Shown here in pieces: positions 23,531 to 32,483 of a DNA stretch of 64,000 nt (the stretch's first letter is position 1; every line of letters starts with the position of its first letter). Position numbers and translations under genes: made by a program. The notes under the pieces were generated by a model. That model did no database searches. It had not been told where the DNA came from and saw only the letters and a program-made list of their open reading frames with translations. Origin of the DNA: PWXP01 sp034005525 (GTDB lineage: Bacteria; Planctomycetota; Planctomycetia; Pirellulales; Thermoguttaceae); assembly GCA_034005525.1 (NCBI GenBank), contig JAVEUP010000017.1, positions 1 to 64,000 of the forward strand, read 5' to 3'.

Positions 23531-26146
23531 ATGGCGTTTGGAGAGAGGGAAGAGGGGAAAGGGGGAAAAGGGGAAGTGAAAGCAGGCAAAACGAGTTTCG
23601 ATGACGGGTTGGCAAAGGTCTTTTCCCCTTTTTCCACTTTCCCCTTTTCCCTCTCTTCCTCTCTTCTTGTTTGCTCGCTTTCCCTTCTTCCGTTGCTTCT
23701 GATTTCCGAGATAGCGCAGAGCGAAGCACCGAGCGTCGTCGAAGCGCCGGAGTGGCTGACGTGGGAGCGGGTGGCCGAGCTGCCTGACGGAGTGCAGCCC
23801 GAAACGGTCCGGCTGGCCGAGAGCCGAGGAACCCTGCTCCTGTTCGGGCAAACGGCCGAGGCGGAACCCGACCACATTTGGGCGCTGCTTCCCGGCGCGT
23901 GGGCAGCCGCCGGAGCGGTTCCCGATGGTGTGTGGGGCGCGACCGTGGTCTCGATTCCCGAAGCCGTCCTGTTCCTGGGCGGGCAGACGGCCGATGGCCC
24001 AAGCGACCGAGTCTTTCGGATTCGCTGGCAGGCCGATGTCCAGCAGACACAAATCGAAACCGGGTTGCCGCGGTTGCCGGTTCCATGCCGGGGCGCGGCG
24101 GGAGCCAACATCGGCACTGAGGTGTACGTGGCGGGGGGACTGTCCCAATTTTCGCGGCACAGCGGGCACGCTACGCAATCGACCGACCATTCCGCCGCGA
24201 AAATGGGACTGTCCCCTTTGCCGGCGCCATCGACTTTCTGGGTGCTCGATCTGGCTGCGGCGCCGGAGGCGCGGCGCTGGGAGCCGCTTCCCGAGGTCCC
24301 CGGCCCAGCCCGTTCCAATGCTGCCATGGTGGCCCAAAGCGACGGCGAGCGGCCAGGCGTGTTCCTGTTCGGCGGGACCGATGCACAGGGACAACCGCTG
24401 GCCGACGCGTACCGCTTCGACGTCGCTGGCGGCCGCTGGTACGCGATTGCGCTTGTTCCCGGCGAGCCCGCCCTACGGCCCGCCGCCGCCTTGGGACAGG
24501 CGCACGTAGCGCTGTTCGGGCAGCCAATGCTCGGCTACCACACCATCACCGATACGTGGATACGCCCGGGCGCCGGCGCACCGGCGACGTTTGCCGCGGC
24601 GCGGTGGTCGGGCGAACTGGGCGTTGTGGCAGCGGCCCCCGGCGAGGAAGACAGGCCGGCCGTCTACCGGGCATCGCTCCACCGCGCCCGGCGCCGGCTG
24701 GGCGGGCTCGACTTCACGGTCCTGGCCCTCTACCTGGCGGTGCTGGTGGCCATGGGCTTCTACTTCTCGCGCCGCGAGGGCTCCACGGCGCAGTTCTTCC
24801 TGGGCGGGCAGAAGATTCCCTGGTGGGCCGCCGGCTTAAGCCTGCTGGCCACGCAGGTCAGCTCGATCGGGTTCATGGCCATCCCGGCCAAGAGCTTCGC
24901 CACCGACTGGGCCTACTTCGCCGGCGTGTTCACGTGGTTCCTGGTCGTACCGGTGGTTACCGCGGTGTACATTCCGCTGTTCCGCCGGCTCAACGTGACC
25001 AGTGCGTACGAGTATCTCGAGTCGCGGTTCAACCTGCCGGTGCGGCTGTTCGGTTCGGCTGCGTACAGCTTCATGCAGCTTGGCCGCATGGCCGTCGTGC
25101 TGTACCTGCCTGCCCTGGCCCTGGCCGCGGTGACGGGGCTGGACCACCGGGCGTGCATTGTGACCATGGGCGTGCTGTGTACGGTGTACACGGTGGCCGG
25201 CGGCATCGAAGCGGTGGTGTGGACCGACGTGCTCCAGGCGGTCGTGCTGGTGGGCGGGGCCGTGCTGTGCGTGGCAGTGGTCCTCGCTGGTATTGACGGC
25301 GGGCCGGCGCGGTTTATCGAAGTGGCCGCGGCCGACAACAAGTTCTCCTTCGGCCCGCTTTATGCCGACGTCGCCGCCGCCTCCCTGTGGGTAATTGTGC
25401 TGGGGAATCTCTTCACCCGGCTGGCAGGGCTCACATCCGACCAGGCCATCGTACAGCGTTACATGACCACGCCCGACACGCGGCAGTCGGTGCGGGCATT
25501 GTGGGCCGACGTGGCCGTATCGATCCCCTGGGCGGTGATCGCCTTTTCCTTCGGCACGGCCTTGTACGTATTCTACAAGCTGCACCCGGAGCGGCTCAGT
25601 CCCGCGGTCGACCTGGACGGGCTGGTGCCGCTGTTCGTGGCGCAACAGTTGCCGGCGGGCGTTTCGGGGCTGATTATCGCGGCGATTTTCGCCGCGGCGA
25701 TGAGCAGCCTCGATAGTTCCATGCATAGCACGGCCACGGTTTGGGTGACCGACTTCTATGCGCGGTTCCGTCCCCGCTCCTCAGACCACTCCCGCCTGCG
25801 GTTGGCGCGGTTGCTGACCGTTGTGCTGGGTGCGTTCGGCACGCTCACGGCGCTGGCCCTGGCACAGACCGGCATTCATTCGTTATGGGACCTGTTCCAG
25901 GGGATTGTGGGACTGTTCGCCGGCGGCCTGGCGGGGTTGTTCGTGCTGGGCCTCTTTACCCGGCGAACGAACGGAGCGAGCGCACTGTTAGGCGCCGTGG
26001 CCAGCGCCGGCCTGCTTTACCTGGCCCGCCCGCACGTCCACTTCTTCCTTTATCCGGTGGTAGGCATGACCGGATGCGTCGTGATCGGCTACCTGGGCAG
26101 CTTCCTCTTCCCGGGCCGGCCGAAAGTGGATGTCATGACAGCATAA
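23531..26146 (+). CDS. Kelch-repeat domain fused to a sodium/solute symporter
   Basis: An 871-residue protein. After a hydrophobic N-terminal segment (about residues 30-65), a kelch propeller occupies about 75-385, with blade motifs such as VLFLGGQTADGPSDRVFRI and VFLFGGTDAQGQPLADAYRF. From residue 393 an SSS-family transporter follows with about 13 membrane segments, opening LDFTVLALYLAVLVAMGFYF. The kelch part resembles sialic acid mutarotases (NanM type), and SSS proteins include sialic acid importers, so anomer conversion coupled to uptake is a reasonable hypothesis. Two palindromic repeats lie inside the gene in frame: a purine-rich one near the start and an 82-base one in the kelch region. 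The start at 23531 is uncertain because of the first repeat. Confidence 0.85.
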   Translation: MAFGEREEGKGGKGEVKAGKTSFDDGLAKVFSPFSTFPFSLSSSLLVCSLSLLPLLLISEIAQSEAPSVVEAPEWLTWERVAELPDGVQPETVRLAESRGTLLLFGQTAEAEPDHIWALLPGAWAAAGAVPDGVWGATVVSIPEAVLFLGGQTADGPSDRVFRIRWQADVQQTQIETGLPRLPVPCRGAAGANIGTEVYVAGGLSQFSRHSGHATQSTDHSAAKMGLSPLPAPSTFWVLDLAAAPEARRWEPLPEVPGPARSNAAMVAQSDGERPGVFLFGGTDAQGQPLADAYRFDVAGGRWYAIALVPGEPALRPAAALGQAHVALFGQPMLGYHTITDTWIRPGAGAPATFAAARWSGELGVVAAAPGEEDRPAVYRASLHRARRRLGGLDFTVLALYLAVLVAMGFYFSRREGSTAQFFLGGQKIPWWAAGLSLLATQVSSIGFMAIPAKSFATDWAYFAGVFTWFLVVPVVTAVYIPLFRRLNVTSAYEYLESRFNLPVRLFGSAAYSFMQLGRMAVVLYLPALALAAVTGLDHRACIVTMGVLCTVYTVAGGIEAVVWTDVLQAVVLVGGAVLCVAVVLAGIDGGPARFIEVAAADNKFSFGPLYADVAAASLWVIVLGNLFTRLAGLTSDQAIVQRYMTTPDTRQSVRALWADVAVSIPWAVIAFSFGTALYVFYKLHPERLSPAVDLDGLVPLFVAQQLPAGVSGLIIAAIFAAAMSSLDSSMHSTATVWVTDFYARFRPRSSDHSRLRLARLLTVVLGAFGTLTALALAQTGIHSLWDLFQGIVGLFAGGLAGLFVLGLFTRRTNGASALLGAVASAGLLYLARPHVHFFLYPVVGMTGCVVIGYLGSFLFPGRPKVDVMTA
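23541..23664. repeat. Purine/pyrimidine inverted repeat inside the symporter gene start
   Basis: A GA-rich arm (23541-23584) is mirrored by a CT-rich arm (23621-23664). The second arm encodes a hydrophobic run (FSPFSTFPFSLSSSLLVC) that leads into the presumed membrane segment. The element therefore lies within the N-terminal coding region if the ATG at 23531 is used. Confidence 0.65.
24135..24216. repeat. Palindromic element inserted in frame in the kelch domain
   Basis: Left arm GGGGACTGTCCCAATTTTCG followed by CGG (24135-24157) and right arm CCGCGAAAATGGGACTGTCC followed by CC (24195-24216) are nearly perfect inverted copies. The 82 bases are read through in the gene as about 27 codons (GLSQFSRHSGHATQSTDHSA and onward). 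Related sequence occurs at 11975-12057 and 9107-9124. Confidence 0.85.
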
Positions 26147-26157
26147 GCGAGTTGGCT

Positions 26158-26340
26158 TGCCCGGATTATTCACATGCGTAGGGTGGGTCAAGGTCGCGTG
26201 GGTCATTGGTGGGTCTGCACAAGCCGCAACCAAGCTAATTCACAGCCCGCGACCTAGAAGCACACCGGAAACAGCGACCGATGACCAACCAAAGAAGCGG
26301 CTTGTTTGACCCACCCTACCTATCGTGAATGATCCGGGCT
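26158..26340. repeat. Palindromic element between convergent genes
   Basis: Outer arms GCCCGGATTATTCAC and GTGAATGATCCGGGC and inner termini GTAGGGTGGGTCAA and TTTGACCCACCCTAC form a 183-base imperfect palindrome. It fills the whole gap between the symporter gene and the oppositely oriented ketosynthase gene, so it could act as a two-way terminator. Confidence 0.75.
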
Positions 26341-27655
26341 AGACGTACCTTCGGATCATTAGGGCGCTGGCTTGTCCCTGAGGCGTAACACTCAGGTTCA
26401 CGAAACATTCGCCTGGCGGCACCCCATTGCCGGCGACGGCGGCGACGGGGCACTCGGGGTCCTTCGTTTCGAGGTTGAGAATGGGGAAGAGCGTCCCGTG
26501 GCGGATAGTCATCACGCTGGCAATCAACTCGACCAGCCCGCCACCTGCGCCGAGGTTTCCAATATGGCCTTTTGCAGTGGTAACGGGCACACTGGCCACC
26601 TCGTCTTCCAGGACGTCACAAATGGCGCGGGCTTCGTCGCTGTCGGACTTCCGCGTAGCGAGTCCGTGGGCATGGATGTGCCCGAGGTCGCCCGGCTCGA
26701 TACGAGCGATATCGAGTACTTTCCGCAGGACGTTGGAAAGGGCGCGTCGGCAATCAGCCACGCGTTGGGGCCCGGTCGCCATGCTGGACGCCCCGGCGAC
26801 TACTTCGGCATAAATAGTCGCGCCCCGGGCCTCGGCGGCCGCGGCTTCTTCAAGCAACACAGCCCCGGCGCCCTCGCCGGGCACCATGCCCGTCCGATCG
26901 CGGTCGAACGGCCGACTGGCACGTTCGGGGGGGGCAGAGCCGGGGCATGCTATCTCCTCCTGCTGCATCGCGTGGATGATTTTCATCGGATGGATTCGGG
27001 TGCCGGTGGCGCCGGCAAGGACGATATCGGCATGGCCGCGGCGGATCACCTCCATTGCTTCCCAAACGGCGAGATTCGCGGCTGCCTCGCGCATGGTCAA
27101 AGAATTGTTGGCCCCGCGAAAGTCGTTGAAGATGGCCAAATGGCTGGCCGGCATGTTGGGCAGGTACTTCAGCAGCCACAGGGGCGACATCTTGCCGAGT
27201 CCCTCGCTTCCCCAGTTTCCGAACTTGAACCGGCCGGAACCATCGCGACACTGCACGATGCCCTCGCGAAACTCGTCAGGCTCGCTGAGCATGTAATCGG
27301 TGCCGAACGCAACACCGGAACGTTCCGGGTCGTGCTGTCCAATTCGAATTCCCGCGTCGCTCAGTGCCAATTGGGCAGCGGCAATTCCCGCTTGGGTCTC
27401 GCGACACATGAGCTTGAGGCCCTTACGGATTTGCTTGGTCTGCTCTTTTTCCAGAGGCCCGAAGTCGTCGATCTTGCCGCGAAAATCACTTGCCTCGGCC
27501 ACGCACTGCACTGTGGCGTTGCCGGGCAGGGGCGTCGAGGGGACCGTCACCCCGCTGCGCCCATCGACCAGCGCCTGCCACAGAGCCTCCTTGGTGTTCC
27601 CAAGTGGCGAGATCAATCCCATTCCGGAGATTACTACGCGTCGTGTTGCATTCAT
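26339..27655 (-). CDS. Beta-ketoacyl synthase family protein lacking the active-site cysteine
   Basis: A 438-residue KAS II-like protein. The N-terminal RRVVISGMGLISPLGNT and the histidine motifs HIHAHGLAT and AKGHIGNLGAGGG are conserved. At the nucleophile position, where active enzymes read TAC, this protein reads MREAAAN, so the cysteine appears replaced by glutamate. The C-terminal GFGGTN loop is also lost (LSVTPQGQAS). Cysteine-free ketosynthases act as chain-length factors or decarboxylating partners in type II systems. No acyl carrier protein or second ketosynthase is encoded nearby, so its pathway is unknown. It stands alone, with a repeat element on its downstream side. Confidence 0.85.
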   Translation of the reverse strand: MNATRRVVISGMGLISPLGNTKEALWQALVDGRSGVTVPSTPLPGNATVQCVAEASDFRGKIDDFGPLEKEQTKQIRKGLKLMCRETQAGIAAAQLALSDAGIRIGQHDPERSGVAFGTDYMLSEPDEFREGIVQCRDGSGRFKFGNWGSEGLGKMSPLWLLKYLPNMPASHLAIFNDFRGANNSLTMREAAANLAVWEAMEVIRRGHADIVLAGATGTRIHPMKIIHAMQQEEIACPGSAPPERASRPFDRDRTGMVPGEGAGAVLLEEAAAAEARGATIYAEVVAGASSMATGPQRVADCRRALSNVLRKVLDIARIEPGDLGHIHAHGLATRKSDSDEARAICDVLEDEVASVPVTTAKGHIGNLGAGGGLVELIASVMTIRHGTLFPILNLETKDPECPVAAVAGNGVPPGECFVNLSVTPQGQASALMIRRYV

Positions 27656-27904
27656 GAATGTGCCAAATCGCTCTAAGGGACCACTAACCCAGATTCTAGC
27701 TTCCTGAACGAGTTGCGTCGAGCGGCGCAGACATTGGTTTGCAGTAGGGTCCTCCGGTGGCCGGGCGGCATGTTTTGTACCAAAAGAAGGGTGCGGCGAG
27801 CATTGCTCGGAGCCTGGCCCCGGGTGCTACGTGCCAGCTGCGCCCGGCGTCCCTCAGAACGTGCCGCCCATCGGTCAATGGCTGCCGATCGGGCCACTCC
27901 CCAG

Positions 27905-29152
27905 CTATCGGTAACCGGTGCCCGCCGCGTCCAGTGGCGCTCGGTTTGCCGTAGGCACCATCGGTCCTTTCGCCTCGATCAATACGAGGAGTTCCGCTCG
28001 CGGGGGGCTCTTCGGAAGCGGGAGCGGAATACCCGGCACAAGCTGCATGGCTTTGGCATCGATCGGCACCGGCAAGGGCACCACGCCCATGCCCACCAAC
28101 AATGCCTGTCCGACGGGCCATCGGAACCGCTCGTGAAAGCGGAAGTGCGTCACCTGCGGGACCTCGATGGGCGTTCGCTGGCGCGGCGCCGTTGCGGTCG
28201 GGGCCTCCAACTCGACGGGAATCATCTTCTCCACCTGGTCGATGTTGCACTTGATGACCCCGTCGATCAACTGCCGGTCGCTTGTCAACAGGGGGCCGAA
28301 CTCGAGAATGAATCCTTCATCGACGGCACCCGACTGGGGCTCGAATCCCTGCCATACATCGGGGCGCAGCAGCACATCGCGGACGTAAGGGCGCGACCGC
28401 ATGGCGGAGACCACGGTCGATTGCCCGTTGGCCACTTGAAGCAGCGGCGAGGTGTGCTCCCGATAGTCGGTGCGCCGCTGCAATTCGGCCAGCAGCACGG
28501 CGGCGTCTTCCTTCTGGAGAAGCCACGCGCCAACGCCGGGCGTCTGCACCGTCACCGGTCGCAAGAGCCGCTGCACTCGCATGCGCCAACCCGGATGGTC
28601 AACCGTGATCACGCGGAGTGAGAATTGCCACGTTTCGGCCTCGCTTCGGACGAAGCGGTCGACCAGATCGGCAACAACCTGCTGCATTTCCGGCGTGTGA
28701 TAGACGCGCAATGTGCGTGGCGTGGCACTGAGGATACCCAACGGTTCACCGTGCCATGCCTCGTAACCGGTCTCGCGGAGGATCCAGTCGACCAGTGCCT
28801 GTTCAGGCCGTTGCGTGGTCGCCACGCGCACGGTGTACGACGCGATGTCGTATTCGCGCCATACCTGCCCGTGTTCATTCGGCAACGTCCCGCTGCCCCT
28901 GCTCACTTCACCCGTCGCCGACCGGGGCGTTGATCCGGTATTCGGAACCGCCCCGCCCGAACCGGTTGAAGCGGGCCTCACACGCGTATCGGCGGCATGC
29001 ATGATTTCCGTTGCAGGACCCCTTGCGGCCGTTCCATCGACAGGGCGCCAGTCTAATACCCCGCGACCAGCCTGCTCAGCCGGTTGCTGAGCACGAGCGG
29101 GACACGCCAAGACCAGCGACAGAATAAACGTCACACACCATTTGGCCGACAT
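27905..29152 (-). CDS. Exported secretin-like protein
   Basis: A 415-residue protein with a signal peptide (CVTFILSLVLACPARA). The middle region contains TLRVYHTPEMQQVVADLVDR, resembling the N-domains of type II secretion secretins. It is followed by LLQVANGQSTVVSAMRSRPY and EEGFILEFGPLL-like sequence (written VDEGFILEFGPLL here), which resembles part of a secretin core. The full outer-membrane barrel motif set is not evident, so it is called secretin-like only. AAGGAGG precedes the ATG at 29152. It is divergent from a membrane protein gene at 29526. No other secretion genes are adjacent. Confidence 0.55.
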   Translation of the reverse strand: MSAKWCVTFILSLVLACPARAQQPAEQAGRGVLDWRPVDGTAARGPATEIMHAADTRVRPASTGSGGAVPNTGSTPRSATGEVSRGSGTLPNEHGQVWREYDIASYTVRVATTQRPEQALVDWILRETGYEAWHGEPLGILSATPRTLRVYHTPEMQQVVADLVDRFVRSEAETWQFSLRVITVDHPGWRMRVQRLLRPVTVQTPGVGAWLLQKEDAAVLLAELQRRTDYREHTSPLLQVANGQSTVVSAMRSRPYVRDVLLRPDVWQGFEPQSGAVDEGFILEFGPLLTSDRQLIDGVIKCNIDQVEKMIPVELEAPTATAPRQRTPIEVPQVTHFRFHERFRWPVGQALLVGMGVVPLPVPIDAKAMQLVPGIPLPLPKSPPRAELLVLIEAKGPMVPTANRAPLDAAGTGYR

Positions 29153-29525
29153 GCTTCTGCCTCCTTGCGGAAGGGTCGGGACACAGTACTCCCAAAGTGG
29201 AGAAGTTGCGGGAGTATACGATATGGGCGAAATCGGGACAATAGACATGTTTATACGAGATTCGATCCGGGTGATTGGCAGATGCACGTAAGGAGCGTGC
29301 ATCAAGCATTTTGACGCGGACTTTCCGGCTCCAGAAAAATAGCAACTCTGCGCAGCTTGGGGTGTTTCCGGTTTACTTTCCGCCCTGGAGAACTGGGACT
29401 GCACCCGCCCATTCAGGTTGGCCGAATGCCTATTAAGAGATGCGCGGCGATGCCGGGTCGCTTGACAAGCTCGGCCTCGGGTCGGGAACCTGTCGTGCTG
29501 CGTACTATCGGGTCAGGAGACGATC
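29153..29525. other. Divergent intergenic region
   Basis: This 373-base region separates the secretin-like gene and the membrane-protein gene, which point away from each other. It should hold both promoters. No clear box pair, operator or repeat was recognised. Confidence 0.4.
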
Positions 29526-30689
29526 GTGTCCTGGAACTGCTCCAGCCAGTTTCGACGCAGCGGTCAGCGAGACGACCGGCGACGCCTGTTGCTCAGCGAA
29601 GAGCTTTGCCGCGGGAGTGGGGGCGGGACGTCTGCACGCGCATGGTCGGCGAACCAAAAAGACCCGTTTTTGCGGAAATCGCCACATTACGGCGAGGAGG
29701 CCCTGACCGAACAGCCGCGAATTACCGACCTGATACCGCGTCGGCTGCCGGCCTATCTGCTCTTGTTCACGTTGGGTCTGGCGTCGATTGCCGGAATCGA
29801 GGGGTTGCACGTGTGGAGGCTCGGCGGCGGGTCCATCACGGCCATCGGCGGCTTTGCCGCCTTCGACCTTGCCGGTACCGGCGGGCTGGCGGCCTGGTTT
29901 CTGTCGGCCACACTCCTGGCAGCCTCGGTGATTTCGGTCTTGGTATATGCCGTGCGGCGTTACCGGACGGACGACTACCGCGGCTATTATCGAATCTGGC
30001 TCTGGGCCGCCACGTGCTGGTTGGTAATGAGTATCGACGCGACTGCCGGGCTGCGCGGCGAAATCAAGGACCTTATGACCCAGATGACCGGCACGGCCCT
30101 GCATGGCGACGGAACCCTGTGGTGGGCCGTACCGTACCTGGTTCTTCTCACCGCACTGGGGTCGCGGCTTGTAATTGACACCTGGCCTGCACGGCTATCG
30201 ACGGCGGCGCTCTGCACCGCCGGCGCGTGCCTGGCATCGGCTGCGGTCATGCAGCTTGGATTAGTGGCTCCCGAAAGCGTCGCCGGCAACCCCATGGTTA
30301 CCAAAGGCGCAGAAATGCTCGGAAGCTGGATGCTCCTTATGGCTGCCGCATTGCACGCCCGATACGTCGCGCTCGATGCCGAGGGCCTGTTGCCGCTGCC
30401 GAAAGCCGACCGGCTTGCCTTGGCCGATGACGAGTTGTCGGCCGAGTTGGCCGCCAGCGAGAACCGCGAGTGGATTGCCGTCGACTCGCCGCATCAGTCG
30501 CCTGCACCCGTCCTCCGGCGCCGCACCGCTGCAAAGCCGAAGCCGAAGCCGGAACCCGAGTTCGATACGGCTGATGCGGAAGCCTCGATTGGCCGGAAAC
30601 TGACCAAGCAGGAGAAGAAGGCATTGCGGCAACGGCTCATGCGCGAACGCCTCCAGCGCGAGCAGTCGCAGCAGCGCAAATGGGCATAA
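29526..30689 (+). CDS. Polytopic membrane protein of unknown function
   Basis: A 387-residue protein with about six hydrophobic segments between residues 75 and 285 (for example AYLLLFTLGLASIAGIEGL and STAALCTAGACLASAAVMQL). A long cytoplasmic-looking tail rich in lysine, arginine and proline follows, with TKQEKKALRQRLMRERLQRE near the end. No enzyme or transporter signature was recognised. The GTG at 29526 is chosen because CAGGAG lies 8 bases upstream; a later start near residue 60 is possible because the first 60 residues look weakly conserved. Confidence 0.65.
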   Translation: MSWNCSSQFRRSGQRDDRRRLLLSEELCRGSGGGTSARAWSANQKDPFLRKSPHYGEEALTEQPRITDLIPRRLPAYLLLFTLGLASIAGIEGLHVWRLGGGSITAIGGFAAFDLAGTGGLAAWFLSATLLAASVISVLVYAVRRYRTDDYRGYYRIWLWAATCWLVMSIDATAGLRGEIKDLMTQMTGTALHGDGTLWWAVPYLVLLTALGSRLVIDTWPARLSTAALCTAGACLASAAVMQLGLVAPESVAGNPMVTKGAEMLGSWMLLMAAALHARYVALDAEGLLPLPKADRLALADDELSAELAASENREWIAVDSPHQSPAPVLRRRTAAKPKPKPEPEFDTADAEASIGRKLTKQEKKALRQRLMRERLQREQSQQRKWA

Positions 30690-30691
30690 GG

Positions 30692-30768
30692 AGAATCGCG
30701 AATCTCAGATTCCGAATCTCAAATCTCAAATCACGATTCTGGAATCTGGAATCTGGAATCTCAAATCC
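30692..30768. repeat. AATCTCAAATC/GGAATCT low-complexity inverted repeat
   Basis: Short units GAATCTCAAATC and TCTGGAATC alternate in both orientations, forming a low-complexity palindrome. It lies between the membrane protein gene and gltX. Nothing else was recognised in the remaining 160 bases of this gap. Confidence 0.7.
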
Positions 30769-30928
30769 GAAACCCTCTCCTCTCGCAGTCTGACACCTGA
30801 CACCACACACCTAACGTCAGACAGCCCCCTCCACCGGCGTCTGTATTGCAGGTATACTCGTCGTCATCACTGCTGATCGTTCCTGAAACCCTTTTTCACC
30901 ACGACACCAAACCCCTCCTTCCGCGCCC

Positions 30929-32479
30929 ATGACCCGCACCCGCTTTGCTCCAAGTCCAACCGGTTACCTGCACATTGGCGGAGTCCGCACCGCGCTGTTC
31001 TGCTGGCTGTTCGCCCGAAAGCATGGGGGGCAATTCATCCTCCGCATTGACGACACCGACCAGCAGCGGAACGTGCAGGAGGCCCTGGAGCCGATCCTGC
31101 ACGGGTTGCGGTGGCTTGGGATCGATTGGGACGAGGGCCCCGACGTGGGCGGGCCGCACGGGCCGTATTACCAGTCGCAGCGGTGGAAACGCTACGAGGA
31201 GGCGGTCGAGCGGTTGCTTGCCTCAGGGCATGCCTACCGCGACTACGCCCGCACCGAGGAGGTCCAGGCCGAGCGCGAAGCCGCGCAGCGCGAAAAACGC
31301 CCGTTCGTGTACAGCCGCCGTTTCATGGCACAATCCGATGCCGACGCACGCCGATTCGAGTCCGAAGGGCGGCAAGCAGTGGTGCGGTTGATGATGCCCC
31401 GGGATGGGAAGCTCGTTCTTGACGACCTCATTCGCGGCCGCGTCGAGTTCGACTGGGCGCAGGAGCAGGACCATGTGATCCAGCGGGCCGACGGCTCGTG
31501 CCTGTACCACCTGGCCAGCACGGTCGACGACCATGCCATGCAAATCACCCACGTGATCCGCGCGGAAGAGCATCTTTCCAACACGCCGCGGCAGGTGTTC
31601 ATCGCGCAGGCTCTCGGCTACGAACTGCCGCAATACGCGCACCTGCCGTTTGTGGCCGAGCCGGGCAGCAAGACGAAGCTGAGCAAGCGGAAGCTGGCCA
31701 AGTACCTGAAGAACCGCGAGTTTGCCCAATTGCTCGAGCACGGCCAACGCATCGCCGCCCGCCTCGGGCTGGCGACCGACCCGGAGTCGTTCAACCCGGT
31801 CATCGTCGACTTCTACGAGCAGGCAGGCTACTTACCCGAAGCCGTGCTGAACTATCTGGCCCTGCTGGGCTGGTCGCTCGACGAGCGGACGGAGCACTTC
31901 AGCCGGGACGAGTTGATCGGGCACTTCTCCCTGGAGCGTGTGAACCGCGCTCCGGCAAGCTTCGACCCGGCCAAGCTCTCGGCCTTCCAGCAGCGGCATT
32001 TCAACCAGCTTCCGGCCGAACGGAAAGCGGCCCTGGCGCTGCCGTTCCTTCAGCGGGCCGGGCTCGCGCCGTCACCGGCCGGCGGCGACGTCGAACGATT
32101 CGTCGAGCGCGTGGTGGCCGCGGCGGGCGACCGGCTTCGCGTGGCCGGCGACATCCTCGATTTCGATGAGTTCTTCGTTACCGATGAGCAGCTCGCGTAC
32201 GACCCGAAGGCCGTGGAGAAGCGCCTTCGCAAGGACGATGCACCGGAACTGCTCCGCAAGTACCGCGACCGGCTTGCGGCCCTGGAGCCGTTCGACCCCG
32301 CAACCCTCGAACGCGACATGCACGACTTCCTAGCGGCCGAAGGCATCCAGGTCGGCCAGATCATTCACGCGGTGCGCGTGGCGGTAACCGGCAAGCAGGT
32401 CGGCCTGGGCATGTTCGACGCCCTGGCGCTGCTGGGCCGCGACCGTTGCCTTGGCCGTATGGACAGGGCACTAACGTAG
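30929..32479 (+). CDS. gltX: Glutamyl-tRNA synthetase
   Basis: A 516-residue class I synthetase. The HIGH-type motif SPTGYLHIGG (HIGG at residues 15-18) and the KMSKS-type motif KTKLSKRKL near residue 250 are both present. The discriminating-type anticodon-binding helices follow to a normal C-terminus. It charges tRNA-Glu, and in bacteria lacking GlnRS also tRNA-Gln. The length is slightly above the usual 470-490. It ends 4 bases before the oppositely oriented gene at 32484. Confidence 0.96.
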   Translation: MTRTRFAPSPTGYLHIGGVRTALFCWLFARKHGGQFILRIDDTDQQRNVQEALEPILHGLRWLGIDWDEGPDVGGPHGPYYQSQRWKRYEEAVERLLASGHAYRDYARTEEVQAEREAAQREKRPFVYSRRFMAQSDADARRFESEGRQAVVRLMMPRDGKLVLDDLIRGRVEFDWAQEQDHVIQRADGSCLYHLASTVDDHAMQITHVIRAEEHLSNTPRQVFIAQALGYELPQYAHLPFVAEPGSKTKLSKRKLAKYLKNREFAQLLEHGQRIAARLGLATDPESFNPVIVDFYEQAGYLPEAVLNYLALLGWSLDERTEHFSRDELIGHFSLERVNRAPASFDPAKLSAFQQRHFNQLPAERKAALALPFLQRAGLAPSPAGGDVERFVERVVAAAGDRLRVAGDILDFDEFFVTDEQLAYDPKAVEKRLRKDDAPELLRKYRDRLAALEPFDPATLERDMHDFLAAEGIQVGQIIHAVRVAVTGKQVGLGMFDALALLGRDRCLGRMDRALT

Positions 32480-32483
32480 CCTT

